Below the pieces are notes generated by a model that saw only the letters and a list, made by a program, of their open reading frames with translations, did no database searches and was not told where the DNA came from. Positions 31,236 through 43,713 of a DNA stretch of 64,000 nt are shown here, piece after piece (position 1 is the stretch's first letter; the number at the start of each line of letters is the position of its first letter). The position numbers and the translations under genes are program-made. This stretch comes from Amoebophrya sp. A120 (lineage: Eukaryota; Sar; Dinophyceae; Syndiniales; Amoebophryaceae), in assembly GCA_905178155.1 (NCBI GenBank), contig CAJINV010000011.1, forward strand, positions 1,509,216 through 1,573,215. The letters are read 5' to 3'.

Positions 31236-31345
31236 ACTTTACTTTTTTTAATGTTGTTATACTAATATATATTAGATTATAATATAATACTATTATATAT
31301 TCTACTAATATAATAGCACTAATAAAATACTAGTAGTGCTAGTAT
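31236..31345. repeat. AT-rich palindromic stretch
   Basis: Almost pure A+T with nested TATA/ATTA palindromes near the right end of the foldback, between its G-rich arm and the right terminal repeat. Confidence 0.7.
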
Positions 31346-31911
31346 GTGTATGCATATATGCGGGGGGGGAAGAGGTTCGCCCGGGCGCGGAATTCGGCTT
31401 TTTGCCTTTTTTCTCAAAATTGAGGAACACGCCGGGGATCCAATTCGTTGCAGTTCTTGCACAAGTAGGAAAAAAATGCAAATCACGATGCTACTGCTGC
31501 TATTTGCTCTCATACCAAGAACATGGGATAATTGATTGAGTGCATGCTGTAAACCGGAAGAAAAGAGTTAAGTGCATCGCTCGGCAAAGAAGTGATGGAT
31601 ATAGTGTTCGTCAACATGTCGTAGAAGTCTTTAGGCATGTTCATAACTCGTTGTCTTACTCAAATTCGTGTGAAATAGCTAGGGGATGAGAGAATCGCTG
31701 CTTGTTCAGTTGCTCATCGCCGTCGAATGTTCGTGATCGTAGTAACTTCGCTATTCTTGTTGGTTATACTTCGGTGGACGAAATCCGCCATCTGAACCGG
31801 AATCATAGGTGCGTGAAGATCGTGAAGTTGCCAAACAAAAATCGTATGTCGTTTATCGCAGCGGACAACTAACTTTCATCGACGAAGGCAGTTTCATATG
31901 TCAAGTATACC

Positions 31912-34900
31912 ATGGCCAGCACAGGCACAGCAAGGATGAACTCCAACATGCTAGAAGAGGACGCGGCAGCGTCGCTCTTTCTCTCTAGCAGTAGGGCCGA
32001 CCATGTGAAGGCACCAGGCGCATCACAACTTGCAGGCTCGTCGGAGACCACGATTTTGGAGGCAGCTTCAGGCGGAAGAAGTAGCAGCGAAAGTACTATT
32101 ACCAGCAAGTTGCACAAGCTCAACCCTTTGTTGCAGAGTTGTACAAGCAAGAGTTCGACGACGTCCAGCTCCACCAGCTACGGTACTTGCCACGAGCTGA
32201 CCACTTTCACTGACCCCAACGTGACCGGAAATGCTCAAGCAGCAGGTGGCGCCACTCCGAATTTTTCCGCGTCCTTGCGAGCGACTGTAGACCAAAAACA
32301 ACATCACCCACTTTACTCCAGCACGCGGGCCCGGTTTTTCAAGAAGACAATCGCCTGGATTCCCTTGTTGGCGCCGTCTAATTCATCTCAACCGAGCAGC
32401 ACAGCTTCCTCTTCAGCAGCAGCGTCATCATGCGGAGCATCGTCAACCAAAAGCGCGCTTGTAGTTCCTGGCTCTGTCGAAGAAACCACGGCTCAGTACC
32501 TGGAGCAGGAACGCGCCCGGGTACGGTCCCGCTTCGTGATCCTCTGCTGTTTCCTCACCGTGTACCTGACCTCTGTGCTGACCCAGTACATCCTGGTCGG
32601 CGGTCCCATGTGCGTAATTTGGTCGAAACAACGTGGGTTTCTGCTTACCACAACGGACAAGTGCGACGACACAAGCAGCATTCTGGACGAAGAAATTACT
32701 GCTGGACTTCTACTACAGGGAGCAAAAACTACGTCGAAACAAGAACCAGTTTCGACCACCCAGATGACTTCTTCTTTCGGGCGCCCCCGCCTCACCACGA
32801 GCGCCGGAACGCCGCAGAACTTGCGGGGAAGTGCGACAGCAGCGCTGAACGCTTTTTCCGAAGTAATCAAAGAGGATCTCCAGCATGACTGGAACGTGAT
32901 GACTGGTGCGGAAGACAAGAACGCTGGTGTGACCCAAAATGTAAATGCGGTTAGCGTTAGCGGTGGAGCTGCAGCAGGGCCGGCTTCAGCCGAACAAGGA
33001 GGAGCTGATAAACAAGGCACCAGCGATTCTTCTTTTCCCAAAAAAGAAATCGTCGACTACCGCATTGCGGACGCGGGTGACCGGTGGTGTGTGAGCTTTA
33101 GCGGGATCCTGTGGTTGCCGCAGCCCTGCCGCCTCGGCGGCGACGACTCCTGGTTTGTCAACGGGGCGATAACCGAGGTGGGGAGGAAGGTGGACAGGAT
33201 GAACAAACAAACTGCATCAAATGTGCGGCACGACGTTCTTGCGCAACAAGAAGCCGGTGCTGTTGAGCACCAAGGACAGCCACAATTATCGCAGGACCAA
33301 TCGCAGCTCCCGCCGAGCGCCTTCTACTTCCCGACCCCGAATGCCTTCAGTCTGATGAACTTCCAGGATCCGGCGCGACAGCAGGAAATGGACATGCAGC
33401 AGTTTCAACCAGCAGGTGGAACTGGTGCTGGTCGTCGTGTGGGGGACGATCCCACGTCCGAAGCGTCCTCCTCGGTGATCCAGCTGGCGGCGAGCGAGGA
33501 TGTGAATTCTGTGCCTGTTCGCACGATGATGCACGATGCTGATACGATTGGCGGTTCGAGTACTAGCACTAGTATCATGCAGCTGGGGGAGGAACACGAA
33601 CAGGAACAGCGTGTGGAAGTCGAAGTGCAAGACCAAGTCGCCGCTAGTACTGCTCACCAGCAATACAAACTAGCCTCTTCGCGGCACTTCTCGAGTAGTT
33701 CTGCGGCAGAGCAGCAGCAAAAACGGAAGTTGTACGAGAAGGCATTGCGGATGCAGAAGCGAGAGCGGGAGTTGGAGAAAGTGGATGAAGGAGGAGACCG
33801 CGGTAGTCTGGAGAGCGACCTCGATTTGGGGGACGTGGACGAGGGAGTGCGTGCTCAGAAACCAGAAGGAAGCGGCATGGTCCCCGTCGCGAAGGATTTT
33901 CCCTTGATCTCGCAGCTCCGGATGCGCACTCCTCGGTCCGATGTCGCAGAAGGAGGGAGCGAGGCTCACTTTTACGGCGTTTACGGTGTACCGGGAGCGG
34001 TCACAGGGCTCACGGGTGATACGGAGTTTCAACGACCGTGTCTCGCGGAAAGCCAAATTCCTGCACTGCTGAACGCCGGCTTAGTAGCTCGGCAAGACTT
34101 CGTATATCAAAGCTTGAGCTCTTCGTGTTGATCTTTATCTATTGGGTAAAACATCAAGTACAAACAAAAATACAGAGATCAAAATAGAAATCTTGCGTCG
34201 CGCCGCCCCCACTTGATATTGAAAAGCACACCAAAAAACAGAACCGCCAGGACGCGTCGCTCACGTGGTTCGAGTTGCTGTTTTCGACGGCAAAGCCAAA
34301 TCAGTTCCTTCTTCACTACACCTACCGTGTCAGTGTGCCCGACGGTAGCGGGAAGGGTGCTGCCGGAAATCCGACTGGTTTGAGTCGCGTTGTCGTTGTC
34401 GACTGCAACGTGCCTGGAGGAAAGTGCAAAGACAGCACAAAGCTACCAGTGTGGACAATTAACGGTGGAAAAGCAATCCAAGTTGCAGACGAAGTTGCGA
34501 GTTTAAGCGTCAAAATGGCATCGGAGGAGGAGGTAGCAGAACCTGTTAGTTGATTATTTATTAGGTTTGTCGCGTCCGCTTCGGATGAGGTCAGCTCGAG
34601 TGTTGGAATGTCTCTACTAACCTTGATAGCGATATGAATGACGAAGAAAATCAAAACATGGGCTAAAATCCAGATCTCTGTCTCACAAAATCTCGTACAG
34701 ATGGACAATGCGGCCACGGAGCCGGACAAAGCGTGGAAGAACGGTTACTACAAGGACACGCTCAAGCCGGAGCAAGACTTTGCGTTTGGAAACCGCGAAG
34801 AGCGGATGGAAAAAAATGAGTACCCCTACTTCGAACTGAGCATCAAAAAACTTGAAGACGGCGCTACTGTCCCGGACGAGCCAAAACCCGATGACGCGGA

Positions 34901-34967
34901 CGTGAATGAGCTTGACCAACCCAAAACGGTAACGGGAGTGTGCGGTTCGGGCTCGGGGGCTTCGTAG
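31912..34967 (+). CDS. Single-pass membrane protein, unrecognised
   Basis: Start ATG 31912 in a good context (accATGGCC). Residues 1-205 are Ser/Ala-rich. A hydrophobic helix is at 206-230 (SRFVILCCFLTVYLTSVLTQ). A longer, Gln/Glu-rich C-terminal side with conserved-looking patches (RWCVSFSGILWLPQPCRLGG) follows. The first exon could simply stop at 34129-34131. I prefer GT-AG introns 34102-34187 and 34533-34700, both phase 0. They add WFELLFSTAKPNQFLLHYTY and a Lys/Glu-rich tail ending at 34965-34967. If the first of these is wrong, 34188-34967 is part of a separate small gene. No introner seen. The function is unknown. Confidence 0.6.
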
Positions 34968-35852
34968 TTCCGATTACATGGTTGTTCACATTCTTTTTTC
35001 TTGCACCCTGACGATCATACCCTTGCTTATTCTTGATGTATGATTTGTAGTTTTGATATGTATACTCTACTTCTGCGTCTTGTGTTACGTTTCAATATGG
35101 ACACAAAAGCAATAATGGCAGCTGCACGTGTACCTACCTGCCTTCGACCAAAGTTTCAAAGAATCAAATGGCAGTCCCGCGGTACCCAGTATGCTAAATG
35201 TAAATCTTCATCTGATACGTCGGACAACTGTAGTTGGAAAGCCCATCCTTACTAAGTCAAAGTGTGCTGCTCTTCGAAAATAAGTGTCAGAGACAACCAC
35301 ATGAGACACCGTTGAAAGAATTCTTGTAGCACTTGAGATAACTACGGGGACGGTGCCCAAATCAAAATCTGTTCATCGCCTTGACCTGCTTTCCAGATGC
35401 GATTACTCGCGCAGTGACTGTTCGAGGCATGATGTGCGAGTACATGGAGCGAAGCGTGCAAATCTTCAAGGAAAAGCGAGGAAGCTAGTAACTCCCGTGT
35501 AATTGCTTTTGCTATTGCTTATCATTTTCCGAGCGTCACTGGTGTATCCTCATGATAGAAACGACTTGCGAGTCGTTGTTATTCTTTTGTTTCGGTGGTA
35601 CTACAGCAAACTCTTCGCAATTTTTGAGCACAAACAAGAAGAGGCATCGGCATGAACGCAAAGAGCGCCACCAGCACAACCACAATGAGCTAGTTGATAT
35701 TCGGGAGCAAACCGGCTAAATGTAAACCAGGCTCAGCGTAAAGTGGCCGCGCTAACATAGGATAGCCAAATAACGAAGTACAAGTATTGTTTTTTCTGAG
35801 GACGAGCTTGGTGGAACCCTACTAGAAGCAGGAGCTTCTGAAGTACAGAAGA
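34968..35852. other. Intergenic region
   Basis: 0.9 kb, mildly AT-rich, no repeat, RNA gene or reading frame worth reporting. It should contain the promoter of the coiled-coil gene. Confidence 0.5.
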
Positions 35853-38800
35853 ATGTTTGGAAGACCTCAGGGCTCCGCATCCAGCTCCACCCGGCCGCCG
35901 CCGCGAGCAGTACCGAAGATTTGTGTTGCGCTTTTAACATGCACATGCGATATGAAACAGCACTTGAAACCTCAGGTCTGCAAGTTATGTTGTACTTGAA
36001 CTTCTTTTGGTTTCAATATCAGGCCTCCGCCGGCGGCACCGGTCTAGTGCACCGCGACGAGGAGAGCATCGAGCGGAAACTCCAAGAGGGTCTGCAGCGT
36101 CTGGAAGACGCCCGGTCACTGGTTTCCGCAGCGGCTGCGCGCGGGGGTGCGACAACCCCCGGCGCGGCGAGTGCCCGCTCGCAGTCTACTTTCCACCCAA
36201 CAATTTCACAGCACAACAAGTCCGCGTCGCACAACTTTAATATCTCCGCAAGTCCGGCCTCCTCCGTCGGAACAACACAGCAGCACCCGCACATCATTTC
36301 TAGCAACGGACCAACTACTTCTAGATTTGGCGGCGTCGCAGGCGGATCGAGTTCGTCCAGTGTACGTGCCACCCCGGTGAGACCCTACATATGCATTGCA
36401 AAAATATCGTACATACTTGTATAAATGCATTACAAATTGCCTCAGCATGAGAAAGAAAGTTTGTAATGCTGATGTACCATAAGAAAAGGACTTGTAATGC
36501 ATGATTGCAATACGAGTACGATGCTTTTGCAGTGGATACTACAACCAGCAGATCGACTTGTTGAACTCTTCTACCGCGTCGCACAGTTTGTTGCACAACG
36601 GGATGAATAATGGTGGGGGAGGTGCACCTCCACTCGGTGGAAGTGGAACGTCCATGACTTCGGGCTCGCACAGCACAACTAGCATTGTCTCCGCGAACCA
36701 CGCTGCCTGGAGAGCGAACGGGTACGACCCGCAGGCTTCGCGGATGGCGCTGCAAAACCTCGCGCCAGAATTCAACATCAGCACGACTTTTGATACGTCG
36801 ATTAACCACTCGGTGAACGCATCCGCTGCGGTAAACCGACCACCGTTCTTCGCCACACTGAGCAGTGACCCAGATGTCGTTGCGGGAAAGTCTTTGTTGG
36901 AGCGAACGAAGGTATAGAAAATTTGCAACATCATGATCGTAAATCTAAATCTAGATAAATTTTACAATTTTGGAAGCTGCACGCAAAAACAGGAGCGAGA
37001 TGCATCTGTGTGTGCGTCACGCATGAAGGCATGGTTCACTTAGAATGATGGTATAATTCGGGGGAACGAAGCTGCTTGGCTCAGCTACAAGAATAGTAGA
37101 AAATGCGAAAGCATCTGGATCACTCACCCCTGCAGCCCGAGTTCCTCCGCAACCAGGAGGGCCGGATCAAGCAGATGGAGTACGAAATCAAAGTCCGCCG
37201 GCTCGAGGACGAGGTCGAGGGGCTTTCAAAACATTCGAACGACTACCAGGCAAAACTCGAAAAGACGCAGGAGCAGCTGCACAACACCCGCCACGAGGCG
37301 CAGGTCCTGCAGCGGGAGAACGAAATCATGCTGGAAAAAACGGAGCAGTTGGAGGAGGAATTGAACCGGGTGCAGGCGTATGCATCGCAAAACTATCAGC
37401 ACTAGCGAAAATAGCACTACAAATTTTTTGTGGAACAGAAATGCAGTTTGTCATGGAGATTTCGCTGAAAAACCAAGTCTGTCATGCATGGTTGCTGCAA
37501 TTACAATTAGTACGAGTGCGATACCTTTGCAATGTATTAGGCGTTTGCCGACGGGTATTCTTCGGAGAAGAAGGATTTTGAGGAAAATGTGAAGAACTTG
37601 GAGAACCAAGTTACAGTCCTGACCGCATCCGAGGAGACGCTTACCAAAGAGCTTACCGCGATAAAAGCCCACGCGACGGAGCTCGAACAAGAGTGCACCG
37701 GGCAGTCAGCGGAAGTGGTGCAGCTGAGGCAGAAATTGGAGGAGACACAGGTAAAATATCATGACGAGTTGCTGCAGCACTGAATGTCTATGCCTTGCAA
37801 GGATCTCGTATTCCCGCAGCTGCAGCTACGGATAAGAATGCGTTTGTCTGATTTTTAAGGCGCAGTCCTATGCTATTTACCACTTAAAACTGGAGGAAAA
37901 AATCCTCAACCCCAATCCTTCGTCCCATCCACCAGGCCGCCCTCTGTGCCGCAACCAACCGCTGTGAGTCCTACCACGCGGAGTCTAGTAGTCTCCGGTC
38001 GGATCTCGACGCCCAGAAGGCGCTGCAGGTCCAGCTAGAGTACCAGCTGCAACTAGAGCGGAACAAGAGCGACAAGGCCAGACAGGACAAAAAGCGTTCC
38101 GCGGATACCGTTAGCGAGTTGCGGTCCGAGTTATCCGAACTGGAGCAGCAGGCGCACATTTTGGAAGCGCAGTTGGAGCATTCGCACACCCGAAACGCGG
38201 ACCTCTGCAAGGAGCTGACGGTCAGCGGAAGCACAGGGGTGAAGGTGAAGTCTAGAGCGGCAAAGTGGGCAAAAGAGGTACTACGTGATTCCTCGCGATA
38301 TTTGATTGCATAGCAAATAGCGAGCATCTCATTGGTTTGTGGAAGCCTCAGCCTATCGGTGTAAAGCTAGGGACGAAAATCTAGGCCAACATCTTGCCCT
38401 GCTAACGAATCTTAATTTACATTCCTGTCACTATCAGGTCGAGGCTTTGCACAAGTGGAAGGGCAAAGCGCTGATTACGATCCACGCACTGCAATCCGAG
38501 GTGAAGCAGATCCAAGGCAAATACCAAAAATATTTGCAGTACGCACACAAACTCCACCAGGAAAAGGATTGCTCCTCAACCAGGGACGTTTCCGCGTCCT
38601 CTGCATCTGTCGGTGCTACAACCGCACAACAGCAAGCGTGTACAACTGGTGAATTTTTGATGTTGTTTTGAACTTGAGGATGAAGTAAACAAAGCGTCTG
38701 TCATTATTGCCGATCAAACCATGGTGCATGACGTTATTCTGCACGGCATGCTTCAAGACATCAAGGCGAAAATTCTGATTGTTCCAAAAACAGCCGCCGT

Positions 38801-39002
38801 GTATCCCCCAGCGGGGGGTGCCGCGAATGTTACGAGCAAGAGCGTCTTGTTACCGAACTTCTCAAATCCTTTGTTGGCCGCGAGTCTGAAGGAAAGTCGG
38901 GAATTACTGGCAGCAGCGGCCGCTGCAGAAATGAACCAGGCCAGTAGTGACGAGGACGACGTCAGTTTTCAGGACCTGCGGCCGGCCTCGCTGCGCGCGT
39001 GA
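35853..39002 (+). CDS. Coiled-coil protein with canonical introns and two introners
   Basis: Proposed exons 35853-35975, 36023-36389, 36544-36911, 37100-37378, 37544-37750, 37936-38277, 38438-38648 and 38686-39002, all in phase, 737 residues. The first exon and the 47- and 37-nt introns are least certain. Introns 36912-37099, 37751-37935 and 38278-38437 are ordinary GT-AG. Residues before ~260 are low-complexity Ser/Ala/Pro. The middle is strong coiled coil (RLEDEVEGLSKHSNDYQAKL, QVLQRENEIMLEKTEQLEEE). Then come VEALHKWKGKALITIHALQS and DQTMVHDVILHGMLQDIKAK. The composition suggests a structural, perhaps centrosomal or basal-body, protein, but no family is recognised. Confidence 0.7.
36390..36538. 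mobile_element. Introner element 15, duplication CTACA
   Basis: 149 bp, TIR family I (TATGCATTGCAAAAATATCG and CGATGCTTTTGCAGTGGATA). CTACA at 36385-36389 and 36539-36543. A tempting canonical pair exists (GTGAGA at 36377, TTTTGCAG ending 36532), but using it shifts the frame to an early stop. Removal by the duplication gives VRPYNQQIDLLN. Confidence 0.95.
37379..37538. mobile_element. Introner element 16, duplication AGGCG
   Basis: 160 bp, TIR family I (TATGCATCGCAAAACTATC and GATACCTTTGCAATGTATT). AGGCG at 37374-37378 and 37539-37543. Its right end is TT rather than TA. Removal gives LNRVQAFADGYSSEKKDF in frame, within the coiled coil. Confidence 0.9.
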
Positions 39003-39637
39003 GTGGCGGATTTCGGCTCTTAGAACAGAGTTGGATTCGCTTCTTCTGGAGAAACGAAAGCTATTGACATTGTTGCACCACACAGAACTACTGTGTGAAT
39101 GCCACAGACATGATGATGGTTTCTATTCAGCTCGACAATTTTTGTCCTTTTGTTCCCTCAGGACAAGGTCAAGGACTAAGGATTCATTAATTGGAAAGCG
39201 CAGTGCCAGTGGAACAGAAAAACGCAACCGCAAAAAGCTGTTTAGTTAAGTACATTCATTGTTGTGTTGCTGTTGCAGAAACAAACTTCCGAATGATTTT
39301 CAAGTTGTGTTGATAGAGACAAACGTCCCGGCTCAATCAAACTGTGGATCATCTTCAGCAAGGCGATAGAGCTTCAAAACGGTTGCTTCCCACGATTCTT
39401 CAAAAAATGCACGTGGTGCTCGTCTGCAATTTTCACCGATCCTTTCATTTATGTCTTTTGAAAAAACTACTGTGCGGAAGACCGTGTCACAACTCTTCAA
39501 AAAGCTATAGTAGTTTTAGCTGTGAACAAGGTAAGTAGGTTAAGGTTAAGCTTAAGCAGATCTTCCCTGATTGAAGAAAGACCACCACTTTTCCTGTCGT
39601 AACCGCATCAAAAACTACATCACATCGTGCGTAGAAA
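39003..39637. other. Intergenic region
   Basis: 0.6 kb between two co-directional genes. No reading frame, repeat or RNA gene recognised. Confidence 0.5.
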
Positions 39638-42600
39638 ATGACGTCAAGCAGATGGGGGAGTCGGTACAAGCCGCACCAGGAGGGGCGCGCTGGTACATCG
39701 AGCTCTTCCTCTACGTCTACCAGGAGCAAAAGCTCTTCAAGTAGACCTCCCTCCAGTTCGTCTTCTTCTTCCTCCGCCTACGACCAGATTTGGACCAAAC
39801 GGTGGGAACCGGAACTCAGAGCCAAGATCGAAAAAGCGCAGGAACCGTTGGTGCAGAGTGTTTTTAGGCAGGTTTTTGGGAGACAGCATGGTACCAGGAT
39901 CATGTCCTCAAGTTCGTCCAGCTCTTCGAGCAGCTCGTTCATCGGAGGGGCATCTTCAAACGTCGGCGCGAAGTCCTCGTCCCAACTTCCGTTGTTCTCA
40001 GGAGCTGCACCCGCTGAAGCGAAAGTTGCGTACCTACCCTGCAGCTTTGTGGACGAACGGGCTGCGCTGCGACGCTTGGCACAGGAGTACTTGTGACGAT
40101 GATGATGTGTCGTAGTTTCGTGCAACAAGATGGACTGAGATTTGTGTGAATTATTTCTAGTAAGTAGCCAAAGTCTTCGAATTATGAGCGTGTTCTTGAA
40201 CGGAACGATAACGAAGTACACGTGTGCAATTTTCTGTACAACATCAAAACAAACCTCTCACACAGGGCACGCAGCTCCACCCGAATCGGCATCCGCCCGG
40301 TTTTCATGGTGCTACGAAACCGATATCACTCCCTCGCGGAGCTGGTAAATGAATTGCTACACCGGTATCCAAATCATTCCAATCTCTTCGAGGTCTTGCA
40401 CAGCTGGAGTTTTCACTCGCGTGCACTGGAGACAAGTTGCGATTATAATGGGATGCTGTCACCGTCAGATTCGGAGTCAGAGGAGGACGAGTTTGTCGAC
40501 GCTATGGAAGTTGACGACGACGACGAAGTTGGAATGCGGGAGGCACACCGTGGAAAAAATAAGTACAAGCAGAACTACAACACCACCGCCAAGCAGCCGC
40601 AACGCGTAGTCATCTTTGTCCTCACCGACACTGCCGATCTTCCCGAGCCGGTGATGTCCGAGTTCCTGCAAGCGCTGCAGCTGATCAGCAGAGCAAGCAG
40701 TTGTCAAATCAAACTGCTTCACTCGACCCCGCTCGCCCCCCGGTGCAGCGAAGCCTTCCAGCATTTGTCTCGTTCCGCGTGGCTGCCGGTGGCGGGTAAA
40801 GGACTCGATCAGATTGACATGGGCAGTGCCACAGAGGTGTTCGCGGTGAGTGAAGAAACGAAAAAGGATTTGGTCCGGGAAATGCTGCAGATGGTGGCGA
40901 CGGATGTTTTTGTGCCGCTCATTGTGAGTCCCGGGACGATACGTGAAGTGTACATGATTTGGTGTTAAGTTTCGACGTGGATGTCGAAGTAGACGAGAAA
41001 TTCAAATTATACGAAATCGCATTGTATCCCAATGTTGACGCCGTCATGATTATTTTGAATTTAATGCGAATATCTGAATCATGATCATCATCATGAAGAA
41101 AAAAACACAGCTGGACCGCCGTCCAAGAATCGCACGGTTGTAGCTGCGTTTGGCTTCTTATGACAGTGCACAACTCCCCCTCCCCCTCATTTGTGATGCA
41201 AATTACCCAATCCACGCCATGCCTTGAAGCACTGTTTGCATCGCAAGTTCTGGCCGTCCAAATAGCATTACACCCCTGTGCAGATTTGTCATGCAAATCC
41301 TGCTGCATTCTTGCTGACGCTTGTATTGCTGTTCATGCCATAGCCATACCCATACAAATGAGCGGGAGGGGGAGTTGTGCACAGTCATACTTCTGGACCG
41401 GTTGTCTTCGCTTGTAAAAACCGCCTGTGCTGCAGCCGGCACCTCCGGGCCTTTCCCAGCGGAGAGATTTCTGATCCCGATGCGGTTACCTGAGGATAGT
41501 CCAGAGTTCAGCCTGCAGGGTATTTGCAACAGCGACTCGCCAGCATCCTCTTGGTCGATGTTGAAGGACGACAAAAAACGGAACTCGTTCGGTGAAATTT
41601 TTGAGGAGCAGAACAAACTTTACTGGCGTGAGGTGTTTACCGAGCTGGGCTCGCTGCTCGGTTTGGATAAATCAAAGTTCGAGGAAGCGTGCGAGAAATG
41701 CGGAAGAGATCCAGAAGCGGCGCGACAACTTCTCGCGGAGGCAGAAGAGTTGGACCACATAGGAGAGACGAATTCCAATCTGCTAGTATCCGGCCGAGGA
41801 ACAGCAGCTTCTGCTGCTCTAGACACGATGGAGCGCAGCCGGGCAGGAGCAGAAGGAAAGAAGGAGAAGCAGAGCAACACACCACTACTGAAACCGCGGC
41901 CCGGCGGCAAGATGACAAAGACGCCCACCAGAAAAACTCCGCAACGCAAAACGTCGAAGAGTAGCAAGGCGGGGGCTTCGCAGGCGGAACAAAAACAAGC
42001 AGAAATCAGCTCAAAACCAACACCAACTATGAGCAACCTCATCAATCCAGAAGCCGCTTTGCTCGAAGAAAGACTTACAGCGCTCGCGGTTCAGCTATTT
42101 GGAGATCATGACAAAATATCATTTTCGAAACTCGCAAACCCGAGCCCCTCTGCGCTAACAGTGATCCTCGCGCAAATGTGCAACGCGATTACGGATTTGA
42201 CGCAATGGCGGATGGCTCTGCTGAAGGACTTTTTCGATTTGCATCTCGACCAGCTGAAGCGAGCGGGCGACTGCGTCTTCGATCTGTTCCTCTCCGTCTG
42301 GGAAGCGGCACTGGGGATGGCAACAACGAGAAACATCATCGCGAGAACAACAACCAGGAAAGACTCTACTTCTTCCTCTGTTTTGACGACCAAAAATGGC
42401 AAACAGCCTCTTGCAGCTGCTTCCTCTTCAACTTCTACCGGCTTGGATTCGACGACGTCGGCAAGAGCAAGCTTCTCTTTCTTCTCGCTGAAACTCTCAG
42501 AAAGCATCCCGAAGGAGGAGGAACGGAAGGGCTGGATGGGAATCTTTGAAGGCGAGGAGAGTGTCCTGAAGCCAGTTCCGAGCGCGTTGCTGCACTTCTT

Positions 42601-43466
42601 CTGCGATCGGCACGTCTTGTCTAAGGAAGCGCTGAAGGCTTGTGGCAGCTCCTGTGCGGAAACCGAGATTGGTGTTGATCCTGCCGTTGCTTTATCTTCG
42701 CAAGTAGAGAAGATGAAGCGGCGCGTTGCGCTCTTCGAGCCGACACAGGCGGGACAGGAGCTGCTGCTGTCGTGCTGCTCGGAAGCGGAATGGCGGGTAC
42801 TTACGTAACAAACGTCCACTTGCGCTACTGTCGTAAGTATGCAAATGTTTTTTTTTGCGTTTGTTAGCTCGTGAAATACTTCCACATGAGTTGCAAGGAG
42901 AAGATGAAACATCAAATCTATACTAGGTGAGCGCCGCCCTAGCTCCGGGAGACATTGGGTTCGCCAGCCGCTTGGTCGAAATGTCGGGGAGCCGCATTGG
43001 GGTGAACGAACTGAGTACCCCCGCGTTGATGGCCCTGAGCTACTGGGGCTTGACGAATCCCCCATCGCGCGCCCGCACGGTGCAGAAGCTGGGTTTCGGA
43101 CGCTTCTGGTACGTGGAAAAGCCGTCGGTTGTGGACTCCTGGGAGGATGAGCTCGGAACTGGAACTGGAACTGGGGAGAACGGGAATAAGGAAAAAGCAG
43201 GACTAGGGGGAATTTTCGATAGCAACGTCGCGATATTGGACGACGCGGGAGAGCTTGCGCTGCTGCAAGATCGGGAGTACCAGCTGCGGGCGCGCAGTCA
43301 AACGCCCGGTGCGCAAGGACGCAGACCCGTGAACAAGACGCCCCAGCCAGTGGCGATGAAGAAGGCTCCGGCGTCGGCCCCCGCGAAGAAGCGGACCCCC
43401 GGCGCGGGCAATCGGGGAAGAGGGAGGAATTGCGGAATCAAAGCGGCGCCCGCGGGGCTCTGGTAG
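39638..43466 (+). CDS. ORC3-like protein (tentative), replication origin recognition
   Basis: Exons 39638-40092, 40266-40961, 41111-41158, 41395-42796 and 42927-43466 give about 1,046 residues. Introns 40093-40265, 40962-41110 and 42797-42926 are GT-AG; the third junction is the introner at 41159-41389. The N-terminus is poly-Ser. A conserved-looking block (RPVFMVLRNRYHSLAELVNE) and a degenerate ATPase-like block (PQRVVIFVLTDTADLPEPVM) follow. Helical segments come next (FEEQNKLYWREVFTELGSLL). A C-terminal winged-helix-like stretch (LSTPALMALSYWGLTNPPS, TVQKLGFGRFWYV) resembles the ORC3 C-terminus. The tail is Lys/Arg/Gly-rich. The ORC3 call is pattern-based and could be wrong; the gene itself is solid. 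Confidence 0.65.
41159..41389. mobile_element. Introner element 17, duplication CTTCT
   Basis: 231 bp, TIR family IV (TATGACAGTGCACAACTCCC and GGGAGTTGTGCACAGTCATA), arms about 35 bp. CTTCT at 41154-41158 and 41390-41394. Removal gives CVWLLDRLSSLVK in frame. Very similar to 61120-61345. Confidence 0.9.
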
Positions 43467-43713
43467 TGTTGAGCGACGTGAAGTTGATGTTTATGGTAAA
43501 AGAAGTGGTCCATGTCACTGTCAGTTTGATTACCGTTTAAGTTTACACGAGCATTCACTTTGATGCGTATGGTCAGTCGTTGCCCTGAACCTAAGGTCTA
43601 GCGCTAGTGCGGAAGAGAAATAGCGACAACTGAGACAGAAGCAACTTTAAGGTTCCTCACAACTTTTTGAATAAAAAACGTGTTCCGTTTCTGCAGTTGT
43701 CCGTGTTGGCGGG

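Larger units (their letters stand above)
29568..31526. repeat. 2-kb imperfect inverted repeat (foldback)
   Basis: The outer ends are inverted copies of each other (29568-29617 and 31468-31526, sharing GCATCGTGATT / AATCACGATGC and the ATTTGC-CTCAT stretch). The left half (29640-30220) carries C-rich units and the right half (30420-31230) the same units on the G-rich strand. Units of ~130-160 bp contain a poly-A/T run next to ATGTGATCTGC or its complement and a C- or G-rich block. No coding function is evident. Confidence 0.7.
29303..31911. other. Intergenic region dominated by a foldback of minisatellite repeats
   Basis: 2.6 kb without a gene; see the foldback, minisatellite and AT-rich entries inside it. 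31540-31911 is ordinary unique-looking sequence that probably contains the promoter of the next gene. Confidence 0.6.

Noticed and set aside
39638-43466. Confident naming of the gene as ORC3
   Set aside because: Only the C-terminal winged-helix-like stretch and general helical layout are suggestive; no decisive motif is visible without a profile search.
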